NCBI RefSeq assembly: GCF_013299185.1
Contig: NZ_JAAFKG010000005.1
Location: 94,858-158,857, forward strand
Source of the DNA: Microcoleus sp. bin48.metabat.b7b8b9.023
GTDB taxonomy: Bacteria > Cyanobacteriota > Cyanobacteriia > Cyanobacteriales > Microcoleaceae
Length of the DNA stretch: 64,000 bases
Direction of reading: 5' to 3'
The notes below the pieces were generated by a model. It made no database searches. It was not told the origin of the DNA and saw only the letters and a list, made by a program, of their open reading frames with translations. A program made the translations under genes and the position numbers. Shown here in pieces: positions 46,127-54,700 of the stretch (positions within the stretch are counted from its first letter, which is position 1; every line of letters begins with the position of its first letter).

Positions 46127-46805
46127 TATTGTCATAGTAGAAAGCAAAAATGATAAAATTTTCATGCAGGCAATGGTTGAGAAACTAAACTGCGATATCC
46201 AGGTAGCATCACCTATTTATATAGATGATTATCAAAGTTTGGAAGGCTTGAGCGAAACAGAGTTAATCAAAGCTTTAAAAAATTTAGAAAGAAAAATTGA
46301 CCGAAAAGATATCGAAAAGATTGGAATTATTATCGATATTGATAATGATTCAGAGCAGGAACGGCTGAAATTCGTAGATAGATGTATAAAACCAGTGTTT
46401 GAAGCTGAAAGCTTGTCAAGCACTAAACAATTTATCGATATTTGTACAAAACTTGGAACAAATGCAAAATTGGCTTGTTACTTTACAAATGTTGGAGGTA
46501 GAGGGGAACTGGAAACGCTTTTAAAGGCAATCAAGGCTAAAGATTCTCCCTATGCTGATTGTTTGGATAGTTGGAAAACTTGCCTAGAAAGCCAGGGAAA
46601 GAAAATCAACCAGAAAGATTTTGATAAATTCTGGATTAGCAACTATATTAGATTTGATACTTGCTCAAAGCAGGAACAGAAACGAGCAGGAGAGAAATGC
46701 AGTATGTCTAAGTTTGATTATGTTATGGAACATAAAAAAGATATTTGGGATTGGGATAATCCTGCTCTTGATGATTTGAAGGAGTTTTTTAAACTTTTTT
46801 GTTAA
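46119..46805 (+). CDS. TOPRIM-like DUF3226/DUF4435-type nuclease partner
   Basis: 228 residues from a GTG start overlapping the ATPase gene by 8 bp (GTGAGTAA). MSNIVIVESKNDKIFMQAMV has the TOPRIM catalytic Glu (E8), and GIIIDIDNDSEQERLKFV has the DxD pair (D73, D75). FTNVGGRGELETLL with its Glu and a C-terminal helical tail complete the fold. DUF3226 and DUF4435 proteins next to AAA ATPases are effectors of abortive-infection or anti-restriction systems; the subfamily here is my best guess. The overlap implies obligatory co-translation. Confidence 0.75.
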   Translation: MSNIVIVESKNDKIFMQAMVEKLNCDIQVASPIYIDDYQSLEGLSETELIKALKNLERKIDRKDIEKIGIIIDIDNDSEQERLKFVDRCIKPVFEAESLSSTKQFIDICTKLGTNAKLACYFTNVGGRGELETLLKAIKAKDSPYADCLDSWKTCLESQGKKINQKDFDKFWISNYIRFDTCSKQEQKRAGEKCSMSKFDYVMEHKKDIWDWDNPALDDLKEFFKLFC

Positions 46806-46823
46806 TATGATAAAATAAAAGAG

Positions 46824-46960
46824 TCGGCGGTTGAAATAATCGGCGGTTGAAACCGCTTCTACACGAACGAAGTCCGCGCAACGCGAGACTGAAGAGTAAA
46901 CTGGATTTGGTATCACTATTAAGTAATTTATGAGGACTGAAGTCCTCACTACGAACCTGG
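46824..46960. repeat. CGGCGGTTGAAACCG repeat and half hairpin repeat (copy 4)
   Basis: TCGGCGGTTGAAATAATCGG and GCGGTTGAAACCGCTTCTAC, then AACGAAGTCCGCGCAACGCG form a repeat also seen at 49394-49478. From 46932 the right arm of the GTAGTGAGGACT family (GAGGACTGAAGTCCTCACTA) follows, ending just before the next gene's start. Confidence 0.75.
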
Positions 46961-46965
46961 AATTT

Positions 46966-47604
46966 ATGAGCTTAAAAATCTACTTTCTACGCCACGGTGA
47001 AACAGTTTACAGCAAAACAGGCGGTTTCTGCGGCGACCTCGACCCAGAATTAACGCCGGAAGGTTCTATGATGGCCGAACAATTTGCCGCAACTTATGCG
47101 AAATTGCCTTGGGATGCTGTTTATGTTAGTCCGATGAAACGGACGATCGCAACTGCAAAACCTTTGTGCGATGCTGTGGGGATTGAAATGCAACTCCGCG
47201 ATGGATTGAAGGAGATTAAGTACGGCAAGTGGGAAGGCGAAACCGTTGAATCTGTTCGCGAAAAATATGCTGAAGATTACATTAATTGGTTGGCGGAACC
47301 AGCTTGGAATGCACCGACTGAGGGGGAAACTTCGGTGCAGATTTCTAGTAGAGCTTCCTTAGTTATTGCCGAAATTCAGGAAAAGTACAAGACTGGTAAT
47401 GTTTTGGTGGTTTCCCACAAGGCGACTATTCGCATTATTCTGTGCGGTTTGTTGGGAATCGATCTCGGAAGTTATCGCAATCGCATTGCCACTTTAGCCG
47501 CTTCTATTAGTATAGTTAAGTTTGATGTGCGCGGGCCGATGCTGGAGGTTTTGGGCGATCGATCGCACTTGGATGAAAACCTCCGCAATTTACCCGGTAC
47601 TTAG
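46966..47604 (+). CDS. Histidine phosphatase (phosphoglycerate-mutase-like)
   Basis: 212 residues from ATG 46966; an apparent upstream start at 46930 lies in repeat DNA and is rejected. MSLKIYFLRHGETVYSKTGG has the catalytic RHGE, YVSPMKRTIATAKPL the conserved SxxxRT-like stretch, LKEIKYGKWEGETVE the acidic EIxxGxWEG, and VVSHKATIRIILC the second catalytic His. The family includes 2,3-bisphosphoglycerate-dependent mutases and small-molecule phosphatases such as CobC/GpmB types; a phosphatase is more likely for this length. In cyanobacteria such genes are often near xfp or ackA. Confidence 0.9.
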   Translation: MSLKIYFLRHGETVYSKTGGFCGDLDPELTPEGSMMAEQFAATYAKLPWDAVYVSPMKRTIATAKPLCDAVGIEMQLRDGLKEIKYGKWEGETVESVREKYAEDYINWLAEPAWNAPTEGETSVQISSRASLVIAEIQEKYKTGNVLVVSHKATIRIILCGLLGIDLGSYRNRIATLAASISIVKFDVRGPMLEVLGDRSHLDENLRNLPGT

Positions 47605-47631
47605 AAAAGGTGTGCAGTCCGCACCTAGATT

Positions 47632-47892
47632 CTAAATCGCGCCAATGTAAGACAATCCTAAAATCGTACCTGCGCCCAAAATATGACCGAAGCAGGTGGT
47701 TCCCAAGACTGCACCCAAACCAAAACCGCCGAACATATTCGCTGAAGGCATCGCCCCACCTGTGCTCTGATGCTGGATTGTTAATTTGCCGAAAGCAATG
47801 GCTAGAATATTGCAGGCAATCATAATCAGCCCAATGGTGGGGCTCCATTCTACGGTACGAGGGGCAACGGTTAATAAAATTGTTGTCAACAT
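47632..47892 (-). CDS. psaK: Photosystem I reaction centre subunit PsaK
   Basis: 86 residues with two transmembrane helices (about 17-36 and 55-80) and the signature TVEWSPTIGLIMIACNILAIAFG, then GKLTIQHQSTG and FGLGAVLGTTCFGHILGAG. PsaK lies at the edge of photosystem I and takes part in antenna and IsiA/phycobilisome contact. The ATG has GGAGCCGATCGCC upstream, giving AGGAG at 8 nt. It points towards the phosphatase gene, with 27 bp between the stops. Confidence 0.95.
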   Translation of the reverse strand: MLTTILLTVAPRTVEWSPTIGLIMIACNILAIAFGKLTIQHQSTGGAMPSANMFGGFGLGAVLGTTCFGHILGAGTILGLSYIGAI

Positions 47893-48048
47893 GGCGATCG
47901 GCTCCTTAAATTTTAATCAATGAAAATCTGATGACGAAGATATATCAAATAACCGTAACGCTTGACTACAGATTGCATTAATACTTAATATTTTGATAAA
48001 TTTCTTAATAAAGTTGTCATTAATGGATAGCTAACAATCAATACGGTA

Positions 48049-48118
48049 GCCAGAAACCGGGTTTTTGAGCAAAATACACAGGTTCCAACCAGCAGAAAAA
48101 GTAAAAACCCGGTTTCTG
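48049..48118. repeat. CAGAAACCGGGTTTTT...AAAAACCCGGTTTCTG inverted repeat
   Basis: Near-perfect 16-bp arms around a ~38-bp centre, ~50 bp upstream of ackA in the psaK-ackA divergent region. This is the best-preserved copy of the family also present at 6686-6848, 20796-20862 and 60711-60779. Confidence 0.9.
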
Positions 48119-48168
48119 AGGTTGAAGTGAGTAAGCCCTGAATTACCTATTACCAATTATCTATTACC

Positions 48169-49383
48169 ATGAAAATCTTAGTTTTAAACGCAGGTTCTAG
48201 CAGTCAAAAAAGCTGCTTTTACGAACTAAATGACACGCTTCCCGATCGCCCGCCACAACCTCTCTGGGAAGCAAAAATCGACTGGAGTCACCGCGAAGGT
48301 GCGGGGGAGTTGCAAGTCACAACTGCTGCTGGCCATAGGTTTGAGAAAGAAATTGCCTCGGATTATCGTGCTGGGGCGATCGCTCGAATGCTAGAGACTC
48401 TGTGGCAGGGTGAAACTCAAGTTATTAACAGTTTAAACGAGATTGATATTGTCGGTCATCGCGTCGTACATGGCGGGGAAAAATATCAGCAAAGCACGCG
48501 AATTTCGCCGGAAGTCAAACAGGAAATTGCCCGTTTATCCCAGTTTGCTCCCGTCCACAATCCGATTAACTTGGAAGGTATCGAAGCCGTTGAAAAAATC
48601 CTCAAAAATGTGCCGCAAGTCGCAGTTTTTGATACAGCTTTTCACTCGGATTTGCCGCCCGCTGCGTTTGTCTATCCGGGCCCCTACGAATGGCTGGAAG
48701 ACGGGATTCGCCGCTACGGTTTCCACGGGATTAGCCATCAATATTGCGCGCGCAGGGCTGCTGAAATTCTGAACCGCGATTCTGCCGATTTGCGGCTGAT
48801 TAGCTGTCATTTGGGCAACGGATGCTCTCTGGCGGCGGTTCGCGACGGCCGGAGTGTTGACACTACTATGGGTTTTACTCCTTTGGATGGTTTGATGATG
48901 GGGAGTCGATCGGGTGCGATCGATCCTGGTATCATAATTCATCTGTTAAGGCGATCGCACTTTACTGCTGAGGAACTCGATAATATTCTGAATCGAAATT
49001 CTGGTTTGAAGGGGATTTCTGGGGTTTCTAGCGATATGCGGCTGATTGCGGAGGCGATCGCAAATGGCAATTCTCGGGCTCAACTTGCTTTCGATATTTA
49101 CGTGCACCGTTTGCGCGCCGGTATTGGGGCGATGTTGGCGAGTTTGGGCGGGTTGGATGCTTTGATTTTTACTGCGGGTGTTGGGGAAAATTCGCCTGCT
49201 GTCAGGGCTGCTGTTTGCGAGGTTTTTGGGTTTATTGGGTTAAGGTTGGATGGGGAAAAGAATTTGAATTCGCCGGTTGATGATGATGTTGCGGCGGTAG
49301 ATTCTGCGGTGCGGGTTTTGGTGATTCATACTCAGGAAGATTGGGAGATTGCGCGGGAATGTTGGGATATTTCTCGTAGATAA
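48169..49383 (+). CDS. ackA: Acetate kinase
   Basis: 404 residues with the whole acetokinase pattern: LVLNAGSSSQKSCFYEL (first nucleotide and Mg-binding Asn), GHRVVHGGEKY, VAVFDTAFHSDLPP with catalytic Asp, RYGFHGISHQY, SCHLGNGCSLAAVRDG, GLMMGSRSGAIDPGI and ALIFTAGVGENSPAVR. It makes acetate and ATP from acetyl-phosphate, the product of the phosphoketolase encoded at 42196-44673. The ATG follows a TTACCAATTATCTATTACC-type spacer without a strong ribosome site. Followed by GCGGTTGAAACCG-type repeats. Confidence 0.97.
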   Translation: MKILVLNAGSSSQKSCFYELNDTLPDRPPQPLWEAKIDWSHREGAGELQVTTAAGHRFEKEIASDYRAGAIARMLETLWQGETQVINSLNEIDIVGHRVVHGGEKYQQSTRISPEVKQEIARLSQFAPVHNPINLEGIEAVEKILKNVPQVAVFDTAFHSDLPPAAFVYPGPYEWLEDGIRRYGFHGISHQYCARRAAEILNRDSADLRLISCHLGNGCSLAAVRDGRSVDTTMGFTPLDGLMMGSRSGAIDPGIIIHLLRRSHFTAEELDNILNRNSGLKGISGVSSDMRLIAEAIANGNSRAQLAFDIYVHRLRAGIGAMLASLGGLDALIFTAGVGENSPAVRAAVCEVFGFIGLRLDGEKNLNSPVDDDVAAVDSAVRVLVIHTQEDWEIARECWDISRR

Positions 49384-49963
49384 TTCGGGATTTTTTCGGC
49401 GGTTGAGACGGCGGTTTTTTCGGCGGTTGAAACCGCGTCTACACAGACGAAACCCGACGGGAGCGGGTTGAAGAGTGCGGGGTTAGGTGCCGAGTTTTGT
49501 GCATTTAAACGATACTATGTACATAGATTGACAAGCTGACTTCGATCGCCCGAACAGCATCCACGACAACCAATATGAACGGCAACAATAAGCTCAAGAC
49601 TATTTTAACTCAGTTGCGAGATTAATTTGAGATCCTGTATGGCGATCGGCGTAGGTTTAGCAGCAGGCGGTATCGCAGCATCAAGCGGTACAGACAAAGT
49701 ATTCCTATTTGTTGAGTTGCGCGATCGCCCTTATCGCAGCCAGCATCACCTGGTGGTGCACCAAACCGAAAAAATAGGTCAAAAGGTCGATCGCACAGAC
49801 TAATAGCGAACATACGCGCGATCGTCCCACCCAACACTCCCACCTCTTGCTGGCGAACATACCTACCAGCCAAAATTTTCATAACTATTAAGAAATATCA
49901 CATTTTCGCCAGTTTTTGCAAAGGTGACTTATAGTTTGTTTTTCACGCAATTAAAACTGTAAT
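49384..49963. other. 580-bp region, repeats and a possible gene relic
   Basis: A TTCGGCGGTTGAGACGGCGG repeat fills 49394-49478 (related to 46824). At 49575 a short frame reads MNGNNKLKTILTQLRD*FEILYGDR, which resembles the beginning of MNT-type nucleotidyltransferases (family: LKTILxQLRxxFExLYGDRL), stopped by TAA after ten codons and losing homology soon after. This may be a relic of a toxin-antitoxin antitoxin gene. Nothing else is supported. Confidence 0.4.
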
Positions 49964-51712
49964 ATGAATTTAACAAATTCTCGCTATCAGCAATTAGCGC
50001 CATATTTAATATTTCTATTTATAGTCACTGTCTTTTTTGCGATCGCCTCAGTATTTCCTTACCAAATAGAGTTCGATCCAATCCCTCAAATCAAAGGAAT
50101 CAACCAGTGGTTGAGCGGAGGATCTAGTTTGATCAACTCAGTTGTCACAGTAAATCAAAAAGATATCTCTCAAGATATACAAACCTGGATAGTCTGGCAC
50201 GCTCCCGGCGTCACCTTCGCATTTTTACCTTTAATCGCCCTCGGATTGCCTTTAGGAATCGCAGTCAGAACAACCGCATACTTTTTGTTTGTTTCAGGCG
50301 GTCTGGGGTGGATAAAGGTAATAGATACTCTCACCTCTGACCAGAAAATCAAAATAATTATAGCTGTCCTGTTATCTATCTATTATATAGAAATTGGCTC
50401 ATTATTGGTTTGTACAGCAGGAGATGTGATTCCTTGGGCAGTCATGCCTTGGGTATTACTGTACGCAATGTATCTGTGCTCAATTTTAGACTCAGGGAAT
50501 AAATTTGACAGTCGCTTTCTAGTTCATGCAGCTCTACTAGGTCTACTTTTAGGAGGAATTTACTGGTTAAAATACTCTGCTTTTTTAGTTTCTCTAGGAA
50601 TGCTCGCCTATCTAGCTGTATTTTTATGGTTTTTCAGCAAACAATATACCTTGAAAAACCGTTTTATCCTGTTAGCAGTTTGTACGGCATTCACCCTTTT
50701 GCCAGTAATTGGTCTGAGCGCTATTCACCATGCACTTTCTGGAGTCAATAGTGCTATAGACCAATTTGAAGCTGCTATTCCTGTGGCATCGCCTTCTACA
50801 AGAGGAATGCGTTTTTTATTGAGTTTAATAGGAGCTCCAGGTTTAGGTCTATTCAATTCAGAAATTTTTACTCAAGGTAGGCTGTTGACGTTTACAAGCA
50901 CTATTCTTAAACAGTTATTTACCTTAGATATTTCACGGAAAGCAGAAACTTTTAAAATATTTGTAGGTCTGGCAGGAACCTTAGCAGCTTTTTGGTTTGT
51001 TGCAGAGTCTGCTCGCAAAAATATATACAATAAAAAACTTATTATTCTTTGGGGCTGCATTACAACGATTCCTTTTATATTCATTGCATATATATCTTAT
51101 AAAACTGGAATCAATCTATTAATGGCAGGCATCGGTCGTTACAGCAATCCTTTCTTTATACTTACTGTCTTCTTTGTGATTTCTTACTACATTTACTGGA
51201 TTTCAAATCATGAAAAATCTATACTGTCAAAAATTGTATTGTCTGTTGTATTGGTATTCTTTGTATTGCTGCCCCCGCTCAATTATATAGTTGATTGGGC
51301 TGAGGCTATAATTTTGCGGAAAAATTACGTAACAACAGAGAATTTTCTCTATGTCGATATCTTGTCAAAAAAGAATGTTAAATCGGTAGTTACTCAGATA
51401 AACTCTGCCGTTAAATCACCTAAAGATGTTGTCGTTTTAACTAAAGATACCGATGAATTGCGTTTTGGTTCGTGGCTGGAAATGAGACACAGAATCCTCT
51501 CACTCCCAATAGTTGACGGTGAAGAAGCTAAGAGTAAAATTACAACAGCGCAAGATTTGAGAGTCATACTTGTTGTCTCCAATGCTTTGGAGAAAAATGA
51601 AAATCAACTGGCGCTAGTCAAGCAGAGATTTGCCCAATCAACTGGATGGACTCGGCTACCCGAAAATCCAGATGCTGAGGTTTCTATTTGGTTTTCAGAT
51701 TTGAAGGCTTGA
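49964..51712 (+). CDS. Polytopic membrane protein, glycosyltransferase-like (582 aa)
   Basis: About ten to twelve hydrophobic segments span residues ~13-430, followed by a ~130-residue soluble tail (from about 450). A long extramembrane loop after the first segment (residues ~35-75) with acidic residues (EFDPIPQIKGINQWL) is like the first loop of GT-C (PMT/ArnT) glycosyltransferases. I see no specific family motif, so this remains a general guess. Base composition is A/T-richer than the neighbours. It converges on the FHA-CHAT gene with only 14 bp between stops. Confidence 0.6.
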   Translation: MNLTNSRYQQLAPYLIFLFIVTVFFAIASVFPYQIEFDPIPQIKGINQWLSGGSSLINSVVTVNQKDISQDIQTWIVWHAPGVTFAFLPLIALGLPLGIAVRTTAYFLFVSGGLGWIKVIDTLTSDQKIKIIIAVLLSIYYIEIGSLLVCTAGDVIPWAVMPWVLLYAMYLCSILDSGNKFDSRFLVHAALLGLLLGGIYWLKYSAFLVSLGMLAYLAVFLWFFSKQYTLKNRFILLAVCTAFTLLPVIGLSAIHHALSGVNSAIDQFEAAIPVASPSTRGMRFLLSLIGAPGLGLFNSEIFTQGRLLTFTSTILKQLFTLDISRKAETFKIFVGLAGTLAAFWFVAESARKNIYNKKLIILWGCITTIPFIFIAYISYKTGINLLMAGIGRYSNPFFILTVFFVISYYIYWISNHEKSILSKIVLSVVLVFFVLLPPLNYIVDWAEAIILRKNYVTTENFLYVDILSKKNVKSVVTQINSAVKSPKDVVVLTKDTDELRFGSWLEMRHRILSLPIVDGEEAKSKITTAQDLRVILVVSNALEKNENQLALVKQRFAQSTGWTRLPENPDAEVSIWFSDLKA

Positions 51713-51726
51713 CTACCGATTACCAA

Positions 51727-54700
51727 TCACCACGGACTCCCAATCATCACAAAAGCCGACCAATAATAAGGATGCGACAACTTCAAATCTGCAAACCCTT
51801 GCAAAGATTGCGGCAACTCCACTCCCTCACCCCGACTCGAACCCCGCAACTTGCCGCCCTCCAAACGCACATCTCCCCGCAACATCGCAATTTGCGCTTC
51901 TCGCAGCGCCGCCGCCTTAATTGGGGCAATCTTTAACTGCTGATAAAACTCAGCCATCAATCCCAAAGTACCCTCATCCGAAACATACCACAAACTCCCC
52001 AAAGCCGTTTTTACCCCCGCTTGCAGCGCCAAACCCCCAAAACCTAACTCCGCACTGTCATCACCCACGGCAGTCCGACAAGCACTTAAAACTAATAGAT
52101 TTACCTGCGGATTATTCAATCCCAAATTACGCAATTGATTCAGTCTTAACCGACTATCCCACAACTGAATAAAAGAATTATTCGGCAGTCCCGGACGAAA
52201 TTCGCCGTGAGTAGCTAAGTGAATAATCCCAAAAGGTCGGCTTTCATGCTGTTGCTTCAAATTATCGAAAGTGAAACCCTCATTCAGAAAACTGATTCCC
52301 GGCCATTCTCGCGAAATAGCCGCTATTTCCGCAGGAACCGCTGGTAAAGGATTCAACTCCGAAAATTGCGATGCACCCATTGCTAAAACTTCAGATTTCC
52401 TGATATCGACGTAGCGAGTATCTGTTAAATTAATGCTGGGCATCAGGCTGAGATTGTACTTTTCGATCAAAAATTGCTTTTCGTCGTGCAAAGCTGCAAA
52501 GGGCATACCTCTCAAACCGCGATCGACTACAAAAGAAATAGTATCAGTTTCGCACTTCTTCAAATTCTCCTCCAAAGGCTTCACCATCCACTTATAAAGC
52601 TGTTGGGCAGATGGTAGATAACTCGTAGTATTACGCCTGGCTGGATTAGTAATCTCATTCCTAAACATAGTTACAACTTTGAGCAATTCTTCCCGGCGCG
52701 CTTCCGGCACAGTTTTGTGAACCACTGCACCGCAAGAATCTACTAACATTAAATCTAATTTTTCCGATCGCGAAAACAGATAAATTAAGCTGGGTTTCGT
52801 TTTCGTTTCGGCGCCCACCGATACTAATTTTTTCTTGATGTCGTCTACCGATAGTAAATCCTTGCTGATGTTACGACCGAAATATTCCTCGAATTCTTGA
52901 CCAAAAGATTTCTCCAGCAGAGGTAAAGCTGCTGATAGTTTCCCTGCATCCAAGTTCCTGCCGATGTCGCTGCGAAATGCTGCCCCAAAAATTGGTTCTC
53001 TGGGATTTCCACCGATGAAATTTCTGAGTTCTCTCGGAGATTGCATTCTTTCCGGCGGCATCCTTTCATCGGGTTTTCCTATATCTCGCGATATTCTGTT
53101 TTGGTTCCGTAGCTGTTCGGGATTTAAGGGTTGTTTGGAATCGGGAAAAATCGATCGCGATTTATCTAATGGAAATCTATCGATTAGCGATGGTGGCAAC
53201 GAATTTGGGTTATTGCGATCGATTGGATTGTTGGGATTGTTGGGATTATTCGGATTGTTGGGATTGTCGGGATTAATTGGATTATTTGGATTATTTGGAT
53301 TGAGTGGATTACTGGGATTGAGTGGATTATCTGGATTTAGTGGATTTAGTGGATTGTTGAGATTATTGGGATTGTTGCGATTGTTGGGATTGTTGCGATT
53401 GTTGGGATTATTCGGATTGTTGGGATTGTCGGGATTGTCGGGATTAATTGGTTGGTTGGTAGTGACGATCGCACTATTGCCCTGAGTGTAAGAATTTATG
53501 AAAGATTGCCCCTGAGTAATCGTACCAGAAGTATTGCTCGCGATCGCCCCAGCAGTCCCGTTAGTCGTCGCATTTCCCACCGCAAAAGGCGTCGGCGGAT
53601 TGACATCACCGCCGCCGTGGGCGATCCTCACTGTACCCGGTTGAGTGCCGCCAACAGTCGAGATACTGACAGGAGTGCCGTTTTGGTCAAAAGTACCCGT
53701 CACCCGCACCAAACCCGGAGTCTGGATATTCACCGTACCGCCGGGAGCATTGATTGATGTAATGCTAATATCATTTTGAGCGTTAAGATTTACTCCAGAA
53801 GTGCGATCGACAACCGCAGGATTAACATTTATTGCCCCGGTTCTGATTTGCCCTCCCGCTAAAATATCCACAACTTCCGCAGCATTGATATTACCAGTAG
53901 TGACATTTCCCCTAGGGCTAGTTAAATCAATTCCAACTCCCTGCAAATTACCCGCAGTCACGTTTCCCAGTGCTTCTAAATTGATATTGCCAGTTGACAA
54001 AGTATTGCCGATCGCAATATTGCCACCGCTATTAACATCAACAGCACTTCCTTGCAAATTACCAGCCGTCACATTTCCCAGTGCTTCTAAATTGATATTT
54101 CCAGTTGACAAAGTATTACCGATCGCCATATTGCCACCGCTATTAACATCAACTGTACTTCCTTGTAAATTTCCCGCAGTAAAATTAGTCGGTGTTCTCG
54201 AAACAATCCTGGCAGCAGGAGCATTTATCCCGATCGCGCTAATATTATTTCCAGCATTGAGAGTTACCGCCGACAGGGGATTAACTGGCTGTGTAGTAGG
54301 GCGAGTAATATTAACTGTTCCGGTTTGAATTTGCTGCCCCGCCGAAATCGTAACTTGTTCGGCAGCGGTGAGATTGCCAGCGGTGACATTTCCGGTGGTG
54401 CTGTTAAGATTAATCCCCACTCCCTGCAAATTTCCGGCATTTAAATTGCCAGAAGCTGTCAAATCTACATTAGCTGTAGCGTTGGTATTACCAGTGGTAA
54501 CAGTTCCCGAATTGCTGGCAACATTAACTCCGACACCTTGCAAATTTCCTGAACTTACATTGCCAGGAGTTCTGATATTGATATTTCCTGTTGACGCAGT
54601 ATTCGCAGTTGTAATATTCCCCGTGGTGCTGGAAACATCCACGACTCCGCCCTGCAAATTTCCGGCAGTTAAGTTGTTGGTTGCTCTCAAAGCAACGGTG

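Noticed and set aside
46930-46965. Upstream start for the histidine phosphatase
   Set aside because: The extra 12 codons are encoded by the end of a dispersed hairpin repeat, whereas MSLKIYFLRHGE at 46966 is the normal family start.
49638-49805. 55-codon ORF beginning MAIGVGLAAGGIAASSGT
   Set aside because: No family match, no ribosome site, and it overlaps a possible nucleotidyltransferase relic in another frame.
52964-53485. 173-codon ORF on the plus strand
   Set aside because: Antisense to the Asn/Pro repeats of the FHA-CHAT gene; the product is a run of LLGLLGLFGL without any fold.
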